A stretch of DNA of 64,000 nucleotides. Origin: Ptiloglossa arizonensis (Eukaryota > Arthropoda > Insecta > Hymenoptera > Colletidae). Shown here in pieces: positions 9,901-21,829 of this stretch (within the stretch, counting starts at the first letter, position 1; every line of letters starts with the position of its first letter). The stretch covers positions 1,488,001-1,552,000 of the forward strand of contig NC_135060.1 of NCBI RefSeq assembly GCF_051014685.1. Reading direction: 5' to 3'. The notes under the pieces are model-generated. The model was not told the origin of the DNA, searched no databases, and saw only the letters and a list, made by a program, of their open reading frames with translations. The translations under genes were made by a program, and so were the position numbers.

Positions 9901-12900
9901 GTACGAAGTAGAAGTAGGTGTAGTTGTTCAAGAACAACAGTCTGACGAAGAAATTTAAAAGAACTGCTTTATATATATAAATATTTTACGTTAGTCTCGA
10001 GGTTCGATGCTAGTTTTAAAAAAATACATTCCTGAATTGAATCTCTCGTGATATATCCAATTTGTTATCCAATTCCGTAAAGTTGTCCTAATCCGGGTCA
10101 AGGTTTTCGTTTCTACAATGATACTCGATTACAGATATATTATTGTTACGAGTTAGTCTCGAGTTGACCTCTGTTTTAAACTTCCTTGCCGATTGTTCAA
10201 TGCAAACTCGGTTGCGATAATCGAAACAACCGAATTATTCGTACTTGACGAAGTATTGTAATTTGGAACCGGTTTCGGAAGAATGCTGCCAATTGTAAAC
10301 TTCTCTCGTGCGAATAAACTTATTTTCCATCATTGTACAATAAATTGCTCAAAAATTTCAAGCACTCGGATATCGCAAACGTTTCTCAGATATTTACGGG
10401 GAGTCGATTGAATAATTATACAAAGTCGTGCAGTGAATTTTTCAAATTTTACACGATCTCTTGAACATTTTAATTAATTACGGGGAAAGTAATTGGAATT
10501 TCGATAATCGGACCACTGTTGAAACGTGCTGAGATCATTTTGGCAGATAACTTCGTAACCAGAATTTCATAACTTTACGTCGAGCGGTTTTCAATTGACG
10601 AGGTTATAGATAAACAACCTCCGCTCGGTTTTATTATTATCTGGTACACGATATCGCTCTTATCCCAAGCGTTCGTTTTATCTTTTCCGAATTTTGTAAA
10701 ATTATTATTCCACTGTTCGGTTTGGAAGCGTTAAAGGAATCGATCGACAAATGTCCAAGCTTTGTATTAATTTTTCTGTACTATTGTTTACTCGAATTTA
10801 TTCTTCCTTGACAATACGTTGCTCTCCGTTACATCTGCGATTAAGACATCGAAATAAGTCTTTCACAAAGTATATTTATGTGTAACGTTATTGCACGAGA
10901 ATTAAAAGAAACGAACAACTCCAATTCGGTGTATATTGAAATTATTTGAAATCGGTGACGACTACTATTTTCTCTCTTTCTCTTTCTCTTTCTTCCTCTC
11001 TCACAGAGATCGCTTTTCACCAAACATTGCCTCGAGATAATTTTGAGGTAGGAAAACAATACCCAAAAGTGTTTACACGGGGAGAAGATCGACTAGCATG
11101 TTGTTTGATGTTGGTTCCATCAGTGTTTAGGTGTCACTCCGAGTAGATAACAACCAGGAGGTCTCTACCACCCAGGCGGGAACACCATGCTACTGTGTAT
11201 CAGTTTTTGGAATTGTTCGAACGATTCGATGTAAATCCAAAGCTGCTTCGTGTCGAACCAATGGGACTCCATTTACGAACCACGGTCCTCGATTATTAGG
11301 AAATTAAACATTTTTTTCGCAACGAGATTTTTTATCTTTCGAGATAAAAATTAATACCATCGCGTCATCTTTTCCAAGATACCTTCTTCTGCCACTTCTG
11401 CGTGTAGTTAAATGCAACAGAGACATTCGATGGTCGAGATAGACGAAACATTCTTTATGTCGACGATGACAGTAGATGTTAGATAGAGTTGCAATTTACA
11501 GAACTGTAAATACAACGAAGAAACAAACGCAACTCGAAGAACGAGTGGTGTATTCGAAACGATACAATAGAAAAATGTTAAAATTATTCATATTTTTCTA
11601 CGTTAAAAAATTTGTCGTTCTCGTATCCCTCGAATCGTGAGCCGCACCCCGATGGAAAACACTGGTATGGATAGTAGTTTCCTTCTTCTTAACTTGATTG
11701 ATAAACCGAGCTTACAAATTATGTCACCGTCGACCGTGATGCGATCTCATCTTATGCAAACTAATGACCAGCGATAGATATTCGATTCTCATCGCGGAAA
11801 ATTGTCGAGCAATTTGGCGACACGAAGGTTCGACTCGCCTCGTATAATCATAGAATTGAAACAAATGCGAAGCGAGGAAATCTAAGACGAATATGTCTAC
11901 ATCGGGAAACTCGAACTTCTACGATTCGACGTCTCTTTCCCCTAGAGTTCCGATTGTTACTAACCAAACTTCTCGCGTAAAGAATAATATGTCTCGAAAC
12001 GTGACGAGGATTTGAAACAGTTCAAATCTGGAAATTTACTTAGCTCGAACAGACCTGTACATAAATTTTTATACACCAAGAAAGTTATTAATGTATCTTC
12101 GTAGCTAGGAACAACTCGCGAGAAGAATTATTCGTACGAAGTAGGATTATTTGACTTGGGTAATTTTAAAGTTATAACCACGTACGTGTAAAATAATTTT
12201 ATTAGTAAAAACCGTCACTGTGACAACTATGTGTATTACTATGACGTAAATTGTTCTTGTTTTTATTCTTCTTCGGTGTTTGTATACAATTCCTATATTA
12301 CTTCGCGCGACTCGATATATTTAGATCTGAAAATCGACATATTTTTTTTCGAAGAGAACCGATGAATTCTAAAACTGTCGCTCGAAAAATCGTTAAAATA
12401 TTATTCACCCGAACCGATTTTGTCGAAAAACCACACGAGCGCGAATCGTTCGAACAACATATTCGATTTAATTCTAAATTCGTCGGTCGACGAAAAAATA
12501 TAGCCAGAAAAGAAAAGGAGCACAATAGCGCATTTCCGGTGCAGTGGCTCGCAGCATCGAGAACAATTCGAGTCGATAGCGGTATCGAAGTTGATAAGCA
12601 AACGTGATACGGTATCGTTTGCGAGAAAGACATAACACGCCGACGCGTCAGGCACGATGTACATGTATTCCTAAAGATTTGTTTACGGTCCACTGAAACA
12701 TTCGATCCTCGATCCAAATACATATGTAGGTATTTCAATCGCGGTATCGATTCTCGCTAGGACTTGTTTTCGAACTCGCCGAGTAGCGATACGATATCCC
12801 CTTACCAAAATTTTTTCGTTATTACGACATTAACCTTAAACGGTTATTTCGTTTAACTATACGTTCCTTCAAGCGTATAGTTAACGGAACACAAAGACTT

Positions 12901-13990
12901 CTCTTTGCGATGCAAGGTGTACACCTTGGAAATACAGTCGTATCTATTGTAATAGTTCCAATTGTAAAAAAATAACGTATTACGAGTACGCGATTAGGTT
13001 AAGGAGACGGTTTTACAGTTTCAAGGATGAAATTTCATTTTCACCCGGAACGATTCGCGATTTTTAGGCGCGTCGAAGATTTCGCCGCGACTTGTAAATT
13101 TTGTTAAAGCAAGAAACTCCAAGAGGATAATGATTTATTTCCCGTTCACAGCGGCGGATGCAAGCCGTCGTCCTCCGTTTCCAAGACTCTTAAACCTCGT
13201 TTTCGGCTCTCTGTTCTTCGCGACAAGGAACACAATGCTCATTACCCCCCTCGTACGTTTCACACATCCGCTTCCGGCAGTACAATAATCGGTCTCGCGG
13301 TACAATTCCTTCGAGTGTTATTTGTGACGGGGATAGCGAGTTAGAAGTTTATTTCAATTTCTGCGACTCTTCGAGTTAGCGGATCTAACGCGTTTACTGT
13401 CGCGTGACCTGTCGGTGGGTCACGCCTCTCTGCAACGAAAAATTTCGAGCGCAAACACATTTTCCATTGAACGCGAAAAGAATTTTTACGATTCAAATAT
13501 ACCTGTCGGTGATTTCTTAGTTTTTCGTTCATTTATTTATCCAACACTGGGTTCACGGACATTTCTTGCGTTAAATTGACGCGTATCGGGAAGAGATAGG
13601 TATACCAGATATAGAGAATTATAAAATTAGAAAGCTTCGAAGGAAATGAATTTCGATATATACCTATTTGTCTCGTCGAACGGTTTCTATAATTTTCCTC
13701 GTCGATCGACGTTCTCGGCGAATACGACTTCTCCAAAATCTAACTTAAACCTAAACTTGCGAACCACCTGAACAAAGATGAACGATGGAATGCTGCCGAA
13801 TTGAACCGAGAACGTCGAAATTGTCAGCAGCTTTCCAGTTTATATTTCATCAAAATGTTTCGGTACACAACGCGTTGAACGATCGAGGCAGGTGAAGGAA
13901 AGAGGGACACAAATTATCTCGTTTACGATTAACAATGTTAAATTACTTGTTCTTATCAGTGTAACAGATTGATAATAGATATCGCTTGTT
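6901..13990. other. ct: intronic, mostly AT-rich, no supported gene
   Basis: Contains a GC-richer part at 6950-7510 and another at about 8500-9050; their open frames show no domain. The tRNA-like phrase at 8661-8700 is rejected. A diverged pair of segments starts at 9991 and 10153, a short palindrome lies at 9923-9938, and an 11-bp perfect inverted repeat at 12853-12884. The stretch 11100-11300 is less CpG-rich than its surroundings, with no identity assigned. Confidence 0.5.
12853..12884. repeat. perfect 11-bp inverted repeat, 10-nt loop
   Basis: Arms TTAACTATACG (12853-12863) and CGTATAGTTAA (12874-12884). Too short for a miRNA precursor; possibly a protein-binding dyad or chance. Confidence 0.75.
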
Positions 13991-14000
13991 ATTATGAAAA

Positions 14001-14090
14001 ATCAACAATCGTGTACGTAGCAAAAACAAGCCAGGTTTAAATTCATTTGCTTTGAACTTGGTTCGCTTGCTGCGTACACGATCGTTGAAT
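14001..14090 (+). ncRNA. long imperfect hairpin, possible pre-miRNA or palindromic element
   Basis: The arms are 14002-14041 and about 14051-14089 with a 9-nt loop (TTCATTTGC) at 14042-14050. With a single 2-nt bulge (14024-14025), 31 of 38 positions pair by Watson-Crick rules. The other seven are G-U on one strand and mismatched on the other: four are wobble on +, three on -. The longest unbroken helix is ATCGTGTACG, with a good duplex on both sides of it. Arm length, loop size and total length match an animal pre-miRNA. I do not recognise a known mature sequence. The alternative is a short palindromic transposon remnant, though no TA or TTAA target duplication stands out. Confidence 0.4.
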
Positions 14091-14323
14091 CTAAAAGATT
14101 ACTGGACTATAATTGATTCTATTCAATCGAAAGAATTAATGTACACTGGAAGCTGTGACATCAACGCTATTCCGAAAATTTGAGCAGTATCGATTTATTG
14201 TTATTTATTTTCACCACGAAAAAGAATCGAAAGTTATCGAAAAAAAGAAATCGAAGAAAATATCTGAAACGCTTTCAATTTAAAATAAATCGAAAGAAAC
14301 GAGAGGTTTTTCAATTATATCCG

Positions 14324-14401
14324 ACGTAGTTAACATAGATTGAACCGTGTCGGTGGCAGTTACTATAAATTCAACCGAATCTGATACAGTTAGCAAAAAA
14401 A
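14324..14401. repeat. ~30-bp tandem repeat, three copies
   Basis: Anchors AGTTAAC (14328), AGTTACT (14358) and AGTTAGC (14388) are exactly 30 bp apart. Each of the first two is followed by an ATAGATTGAACCG / ATAAATTCAACCG segment. The third copy is truncated. Confidence 0.7.
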
Positions 14402-15640
14402 TCGTATAAGCGCACTTTTCGCGTTCCGTCCCTTTTATTTTTGCGTTCGTTGGTTTACTTGACGCTACAAATTGCTATGTCGGCTTGAAGATAAATTTAT
14501 CTATAATAAATGGTGTTAATGTACAGCCACTCGTTCGAGAGGATGTTACTCCGTGTTTCTGTAATTCTAAACAGACACGAATGCTTTCGAGTTAAAACCA
14601 CGAAATACAACAGAACTCGTCTTGTCTGTATCTTCTAGTGCATACACCGTGTCTAATATCTGTACACCGAGTTGTAACCCAGACCGATCGAATTCAGCTT
14701 GAAACGATATTTACAACGAACAGTTCCTTCGTAGGGAAAATTATCTTAAAGAACGGAGTTTTCGTCGTCAAAATATTTTTGAAAATTTAAACCAACGAAA
14801 AAAAAAATACTTTGACAATTTGTGCATTCATTACTATGCATTTCCAATTATATTGTATTCGATCTTTGACTTTACAACGATTATTCGACAAAATTAATGT
14901 TTTTACCGTTTTATCGATCAACTTTGATTCTAATCGACAACAATACCGAATTTAATCGAGACGAAGAATTTGTACAGTAACGAAACATCGCGCAAACGTA
15001 CCGCGCGAAAAGTAATTATAAATATTCAATCGCGTAGATAAATCGCGTAATCACCGACTTTGATAGTGGACTAGGTAGACTCTTGTCTCTCGTCGAGGTC
15101 TCGATGATATTTAAAGTTTAAATCGCATCGACGTTGCGATAAATGTCAACCGGTACATCCTACCGATACCGATGACAACTTATTTCAACACTTGTTTGAT
15201 ATCTCGACACAATGCTTGAGAATTGATACGTATCGTTATTAACGAGAATACCATTGGATCGGTTCCATTGGTAATCGAGACCTTTGAGCACGATCAACGA
15301 AGAACAGGAAGAAGCGAGGACGCGATACGATCGTATTTTCATAACAGTTTACTTTCAATATGGTCGTAAATAAATTAGCAACGTCGAAAGTTGGCAATTT
15401 AGTTACGAACCGTTAGTTCGAATCGTAGGATATTTCAAAGATCGAGCACAAAGGGACACCTAGGTCGATAAAATGATAGCGCAACCTTGAAAAGGGGCTC
15501 ATTTTTCGTGCCGCGTATTTCGCTCGATTGTTTCCCCGGCAATAATTGCCAATAAACCGAAGTCTGCGAACTCTGGCCATATAACGCGAGGTACACACCG
15601 CTGTCCACGAACGCGCAATTCACCCTGTCAAAAACGGATG
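14402..15640. other. ct: intronic, AT-rich, nothing further seen
   Basis: No long open frame with protein character, no repeats of note and no RNA gene detected. Confidence 0.5.
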
Positions 15641-16200
15641 CCAGGGGCCGGTAACGCAAGAAAAAAACCCCGCGTATTTGTTTAATTATCAACGGTACCG
15701 CATTAACTCGTTAATTGAGTGTCAGATGGCGATCATTGTACACGTCTGACACGCTTTGTGCCCGTTGTGCCCCGTGTGGGAGTATCGTCGGGCCTTTCTC
15801 CCCTTTTCGTCCCGCGAGAACGCCGCATATTTGTCGCACACGCGTTAATCGTATGCACGAATAATTAGAACAATGAGCGGCCGGCATTATTCCCGAACAA
15901 GGCCCCTTTTCAGCTCACGGGCACCCCCCCTCCCCCCTCCCACGCGAAACCTACCGCCCCGCACCCCACACCCTCTCTTTTTCGGACAAATTGTGCGGGA
16001 GATTTCCTCCCGAAAGGAACGTCTCTCGCGCCCCGATCATTCGTTTTGCATTCCTTTCTAAAAAACAAATGTTTAGTTTCAGGGGCATAGGAAACCCCCG
16101 CGGGGTGGAGGGGGAGGTCTCTGAATAAGCGAGGAACACCGTCAGCTCGAATTTCGCCACGGGGGTCGACTCGAGGCCCACATTTTTCTCGACCGCGTCC
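15640..16200. other. ct: GC-rich block, possible regulatory DNA
   Basis: The composition differs from the flanks. It includes a compact low-TCGA stretch at 15690-15770 with homeodomain-like GTTAATTGAG and a repeated TGTCAGA/GTCTGACA pair at 15720 and 15744, forming a loose dyad. C-runs follow at 15925-15960. The open frames are composition artefacts. Confidence 0.35.
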
Positions 16201-16229
16201 CGAACTCGACTATTTTCGTCTAAAAATAT

Positions 16230-16380
16230 TCATTTTGCAGTAGACGTCATCGTGGCAACGTTCAACGTAAAATTCAGTTTAAACCGAGTGTACCATTTTT
16301 GCGCAAACGTGTAGATTTCGCAACAGATGTCACGGTGATATCGTTGAACGTATAATTTAGTTTGATTCGCGACCCACCTG
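16230..16380. repeat. diverged ~83-bp direct duplication
   Basis: Copy 1 has AGACGTCATCGTGG at 16242 followed by GTTCAACGTAAAATTCAGTTT. Copy 2 has AGATGTCACGGTG at 16325 followed by GTTGAACGTATAATTTAGTTT. The anchor spacing is 83 bp and the order of motifs is kept. Confidence 0.7.
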
Positions 16381-17346
16381 TGTCATCGGTTCTGAGATGA
16401 ACAGTTTCGGGTCCGAACAGACCCAAGCTTGATCCACGGAGGATCGAGCGAATTCTAGGATATCGAAATGGATCGTTGAGCGGAGGACTTTGGTACCTTT
16501 TCGTCGCGTTATAAGAACGTTCGAAAATATTTTGCAATACTCGAAAGTGTCATTGGCGATGCACGGCGGGTTGCATAACGTCAGGAGCGAGACTCTGTTT
16601 CGACAAACACCCTAGAACGACTCCTCGGAATGAAAAACATCGAGCAGTTTCGTAATCTACGTTAACGTCGCTACGGAGCGTTGCACGTTTTCTTTTTCTT
16701 CGTACGTATTTATAACGCATCGAGTTTATTTTTCGAGATAATCGTCAAAATCGAATTCGATACGATGGTTCCGAGACCGGAGTGAGTAACTTCGAGCTTT
16801 CGACCTTTCTCTCTCAATTTTCTTACGGCACACTCACTTTAAAAAATAAGAAATCTCGTTAATAAACACATCTAAGATAAAAATGTCATCGATGATCTTC
16901 GCGTTGATTTGTACCAACGTAATCTCTTAGAAAATAACGCGAAGATTAAACAAAAAGCAAGATTTTGCAAATTATAAAAGAGCATGCAAATTATTAGACT
17001 CGACAAAATATTATTGCCGTTACATTTCTACAGAAACACGAGCAAACTCTTCGTTAAAGATAACGTTCTCGTACAACGACTCACGATGCGTATTAATTGG
17101 CATTAATCTCGAGAAAGTGAAAAGAAACGTACGTTTCTGCCGAATCATTTTACCGTTCGATCGCAGTCGCTGTTTTTTCATTTATATCCCGTCCCGTCAA
17201 ATTTTCAAACTTTCTCCCGTTTCCCTTTTAATCGAATCAGTTTTGCATTCGCAAAATTACGGTTACGGAACGAACAAAGGATCGATCGTCTAGAAAAATA
17301 TCCGTAACGAAACGTCTCCTTCGAGAGGAAAGTTTGAATTATTCTC

Positions 17347-17365
17347 AAAAAAAAAAAAAAAAAAA
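17347..17365 (+). repeat. A19 homopolymer
   Basis: An uninterrupted run of adenines in the intron. The sequence before it is not an obvious retrocopy, so I do not treat it as a poly(A) tail. Confidence 0.9.
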
Positions 17366-17619
17366 GGAAGAAACTCCTGTTACTCATCTTTCATAACCGG
17401 AGTCGAACGATTCGCGCGCCTCAATAGGAACGAACTTCGATGAACGGTATCGCTAGGCATCGTTCGCAATTAAAATCTCCGGTTTGCCTCCTAATTTCCC
17501 TCCACCCCCTCTAATGAGGTAATATTAAAGCGCCCTCTCCCGATAGGTATCAAAAGGTTCCGATATATTGTGCACGAAAAACGGCAATTACTGGTTAAAA
17601 AAAAAAAAGAAAAATAAGT

Positions 17620-17641
17620 GAGAGAGAGAGAGAGAGAGAGG
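17620..17641. repeat. (GA)n microsatellite
   Basis: About 11 GA units, followed by a purine-rich tail to about 17660. A potential GAGA-type site. Confidence 0.9.
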
Positions 17642-17859
17642 GAAATAGAGAAAGAGAGAAGCAACAACGAATCTCATAGCGAACGAAAAAAACCTCCGAT
17701 GAAAAGAGTCTCCGGTAATCACCCCCCAACCCCGAGGCAATCTTCTCATTATAAGTCAGGCCTTAATCTTCATTTGATTTTCATTTCGTATCGAGCTTGT
17801 TTGTCGCTTCGAGCCAAAGGGTACTTAGAAAGAGGGTTGGCGTAGGCATTGGCGAGGAA

Positions 17860-18210
17860 CGCGGGCGAGCGGGGGAAGGAGGGAGGGTAGGGGGGTTGAA
17901 GGCGAGTATATTGGCGCCGGTTCACTATACTGAATTCAATTTAACGGGAAGCTGGGACGCGAAACGGGGCCTGCACTCGATATTTATTATATGCCGTTGC
18001 ATTAATTACCGCGGTCGCATTCTTCGAGTCGTCTCCGAGTGGCGGGACTCCTTTATCTTGCGTTGATAATAGTGATAACGAACCTAATTATTGGATCCCG
18101 CGAATCATTAGCGACGCGGACTTAATAAATTAGGCGCGCGGGCGCGCGAGAGCTGGTTAGCCGGTCGGCTCGAGGAAACGGGATTTAATTAATTCCGATG
18201 CGTTATGCCC
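17860..18210. promoter_or_regulatory. ct: candidate enhancer with clustered homeodomain motifs
   Basis: GC-rich sequence carrying CATTAATTACC (about 17999), CCTAATTATTGG (about 18082), CTTAATAAATTAG (about 18121) and TTTAATTAATTCC (about 18184), separated by non-repetitive, low-TCGA sequence. Such a cluster in a ct intron would fit developmental regulatory DNA. The evidence is motif density and composition only. Confidence 0.35.
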
Positions 18211-19450
18211 GATCCTCGCGGGGGGGTCTTCGACATTTTTGTTACATCTCGAGTGGGCCGGCACGCTCGATCGGTCCTCGGAGCGATTCACCCGCTCGTG
18301 GATACTATCCGTACTTACGCTCGTTGCGTTTCTATATTTCGACGAGGGTTGATCGTTATCGCGGTAATTTGCCGGTGAAAGACGAAACGTTGAACGGTCG
18401 ATTCCGAGGCTCGATAATACCTCCAAGTGTACAACGAATAATTTGTTTCTTTCCTCCGTGTCGTTTCTGCGGTTAAACACCGGGGACGACGATACATCGT
18501 GCCACGCGCTTCGAGATAATGCGAATCGGAGTTTTCTGAATTTTTGCCAGCTATTTCCGAATGCGCTCCGTTCGAAGGGGTCGTTTTCAAATTTATAGAC
18601 ATTTCGATGTAAGATTATCCAAAATACGTTAACGCGAGACCGTCGAGTAAAAGAGAGATCTTCCTTCCCTTGCCGGTCAATATTGTCGGTCGATACCACC
18701 AACTGGAATACAAATACGAGTACAATTTTGTTAATTGCAAGTTTAATTGCCCGTGGTGCTAAAATAAACGATAAAAATTGAAAATTTACGAAACGGCCTT
18801 CGTTCGCAATAATTACTTTGTACATTTACGAATAAACCGAATTTATTTCGTGTCTCTGTAACGATACTCCGCCTTTGAAATGAAATATAATTGAAAAAAT
18901 ACCGGCCTCTGAAGGAAAAAGGACGTTAAATATCGCTGTAAACCCCGATTCGAAGTTCTGACCAATTCCACGAACGCGTTAACGATCGTGAAACATTCGC
19001 GATACAATAAATTCGTGAAATAAATAAATGCCTCCCGAGGAGTTCGAGAAGGCAACTCCCACTGGCATATTTCGGGCCGCGTAGTCGAATTTCACAGTCG
19101 GGGAACGGTGTTGTGCAATTTTCACCCAGTTTTTGTCCGTCGATTCTTGGCGAGTTGTACGAAAAACACAGGGCCGCTCCGAGGCGGAAATTAGACGCTC
19201 GCGGGCCCGGGTTTAAAATAATTAAAACGCGGGAGGGTAAAGACAAAAGGCCCGGTTACCTACCCATCGGTCTCGGTGACGATGTAAGGGCGACTCGTAG
19301 GAAGGAAAGAACGGGCAGCCGGGGGCGTGGAGGGAGCCGGGGGTGGGGAGGTCTGATAGGCGAACGAAGAAAAACACAGACTTGATCAAAGTGAAATACG
19401 CATTGCCAGCCATGTGGGTAATTATCCTGGACCTTTGCATTAACCCCTTT
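18211..19450. other. ct: intronic, no supported gene
   Basis: Open frames on both strands at 18157-18825 and 19113-19602 overlap each other and show no domain, repeat or splice context. GC content rises towards 19200-19520. Confidence 0.5.
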
Positions 19451-19460
19451 TCCCGCGGCC

Positions 19461-19515
19461 CGGCGCCCGGTGCCCGGCGCCCAGCGCCCAGCGCCCAGCG
19501 CCCAGCGCCCGCTGC
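19461..19515. repeat. (CGCCCAG)n 7-bp tandem repeat
   Basis: About seven units of CGCCCAG/CGCCCGG. They yield a false Ala/Pro/Gly-rich translation (PAPSAQRPAP on +). Confidence 0.88.
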
Positions 19516-19675
19516 CTTTCTACTTGGATCTACCCCTCGCGTCGCCAGATACTCCGAAAATCTACCCACCCCCTCGTCTCGAATTCGACTCGTCCTCCGC
19601 ATGCGTGCCCCGTGTTCTATCCGACGGTGAAAAGAACCCTGATCGGTAGGAAAACCCCGAGCTTTCGGTACACAG

Positions 19676-19900
19676 ACCGGAGCGATTTAATTAATTTGAT
19701 TGAGAACGTTAATGCCGGCTCGCAAAATAATATCTAAATGAATTAATATCCGCGGTGAAAGGAAACCGAGCTGCACCGACAAGGGGGTAGGTGCGGCTCG
19801 AACCCGAAGAGACGAGCGAGAAAACGACCGTCGAATCTACCGAGAAAGCGAGAGAAACCGAGAGAGTCCTAATTAGCTAAGTAAAGCTGCCGCATTATCG
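19676..19900. promoter_or_regulatory. ct: candidate enhancer, AATTAA-type motif cluster
   Basis: GCGATTTAATTAATTTGATTG (about 19681-19701), AAATGAATTAATATCC (about 19736-19751) and CCTAATTAGC (about 19869-19878), with AACGTTAATGCC between them. Homeodomain-type cores are dense in otherwise non-repetitive sequence. Inference from motifs only. Confidence 0.3.
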
Positions 19901-20031
19901 CTTATTTTCACCCTCGACCACCCCCCTTACCCCCAACTATCCGTCGGCGAATCCTCCTCCGCTACCTTAACCGGGATACATTTTTCTCGATTCGCGCGCA
20001 AATTTCGCACGATCGGTTTTTCCTTTTACCC

Positions 20032-20062
20032 TGTCTCTCTCTCTCTCTCTATCTATCTGTCT
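20032..20062. repeat. (TC)n then (TATC)n microsatellite
   Basis: About ten TC units passing into ATCTATCTGTC. Confidence 0.85.
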
Positions 20063-20099
20063 ACCCTCCCACCCCCTCCTCGGTCGGATTTCGTGTCCC

Positions 20100-21795
20100 C
20101 TCGACGCGACGAATCCTTTCGCGGGTAAACGAACCTCGATTTCCCCTCCCTCGCGAGTTTTTCTCCGATCACGGGAATACCAAATCGAGAGATCGCTTCG
20201 CCATCGCTGAACGCGTTTCGACCAAGGGGGAACGAAAGATTTCAGTGCTCCAATTTTTTACAGAAAACGCGAGAACTCGTTTTTGGGAAATCTGGGGCCT
20301 CGCGAGTCGAAATAGAATCGAGTTTTCCGAAGGAGTAGGGCCCGAGGAGGGCGGTGAAATTTCTGCTGTAAGTGCAACCGGCTCGGCGCGTAATCCATCG
20401 CGAAACACGTTCGTTTAAAGAAGCAAACAAGCCTGATCGATGGCCGCGCTATCGCGAATACCCGAGCAACGATCGGCATAACAGCCGTGTATCGAGCGAA
20501 ACTCCCGAGACTCGAATTTTCTTGTCAAAAGAGGCGCACCAGCGACGAAGAAACGGGGCAAGGATCGGGTGGAAAATCACTTCTGCCGCGGAGATTTCAA
20601 AGCCGAGGATGACGACTACCGGGACCGAAGAGTGGGTTGGGGGGGCCTCGAATCAAAGGGTTGCCGGAGCGCCGGGAGTCGAGCACCCGTACCGTACTCG
20701 GTTAATTATCTTTATCAATCATTAGAAATCCATTCCTCAAAAGACCTCTAGACGATTTTATCGTTCAATCTGTTCAGGGGTCCGCCGTCGCGGTGTGTCG
20801 CTCGCTGGGAGGGTAACTTCGCGGGAACGAGCGTGTCCGATGTCGCGTTACGTCGTTCGCGATTTGCGCCACGAGCGAACCGACGAAACGGAGCAACGAA
20901 TTTCAGATTTCGAGACCGAGTCGCCCGGGGTGGCTCCCACCCGAATCTACCCCCTTCGAGTGAAAATGATTATTTTCGAAACGCGAGCAGTTCTCGGGAG
21001 TCAAACTTTCCACGGAACTGACCAACCGAAAGGATTCTTCGCGAATGGAAAAGAAATTCGAGAAGGATCGTTCGTCGCGGAGATCTCGGAGGACCGGTCG
21101 AGCCGTGGTTCTCGAAATTCGCGCGTAATCTGGAAAATGCAGGTTTACGGGAGAACGGTACTCTCGAGCGGTGAACGGCTCGCGTATCGCGGCTCGCCAC
21201 GATTTGGCATCGAGTTTTCTACGCGAACGCATCTTCGGCAGAGAATCAAAGGTGATATCGGATGGTTGCGACGCAACGAAAGGGGAGTAATCGGTGGGTG
21301 GTGGAAAACACGTAAACGAGACTCGAGCCACACGAGGCTAGGGAATACTATCGATTTTATCCGTGTTTTAAAAGATTATCCGTTCGTTGTATCCGTCTCG
21401 TACGAGTGTTGCGCGTTTGCGTATCGGTCGCGTCGGCCGAGAAGGGTTAAGGGTGGGAAGCGAACTTCGCCTCGGTTCTTTGTCCCGTGGCGAAAGAGAC
21501 GACGGAGGGAGAAAGGGGTCACAGAGAGCAACAAACAGAAAAGGGTACCGAGAAACGCTCGTATTCTCATCGAGTAATCAGCCTGCCTCCTGAGAGCCCT
21601 TTTTGAAGTTTCCCGCGCCTATGGATCGCGACGCGGCGTCGTTCGGCTACGTGACTGTGTCGAGTTAAAATTCTTTCGGTAAAAGGCGCGCAGTCCTTCG
21701 GGGATTACGGTGGCGGCGCCGAACTCTCGGCCAATTCGCGGCACGAAATTTCTGCTGGGAACGAAACCGCCACGCGAGCCTACGTAATTATTTAT
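20100..21795. other. ct: GC-rich intronic block with long spurious open frames
   Basis: The + frame 20795-21577 is open for 260 codons, among the longest here. Its translation is Arg/Ser/Glu-rich without a hydrophobic core, motif or domain, and three other frames are open over the same bases. I read it as a result of CGA/TCG-rich composition. The motif run GGTTAATTATC...TCATTAGAAATCC at 20700-20733 is homeodomain-like. Confidence 0.45.
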
Positions 21796-21796
21796 T

Positions 21797-21822
21797 TGTT
21801 CGTTCGTTCGTTCGTTCGTTCG
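21797..21822. repeat. (TTCG)n microsatellite
   Basis: Six to seven TTCG units, followed by CTCG. Confidence 0.88.
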
Positions 21823-21829
21823 CTCGTAG

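Noticed and set aside
17347..17365. A19 run as a poly(A) tail of a retrocopy
   Set aside because: No target duplication and no coding or LINE/SINE sequence before it.
17385..17420. Possible minus-strand tRNA T-loop (CGTTCGACTCC)
   Set aside because: The stem does not pair and no A-box lies upstream.
18157..18825. 222-codon minus-strand frame
   Set aside because: Overlapped by open frames on the other strand, no domain, and it spans a probable regulatory block border.
20795..21577. 260-codon + strand open frame
   Set aside because: Other frames are open over the same bases, the translation is Arg/Ser-rich with no domain or splice context, and CGA/TCG-rich composition makes stops rare.
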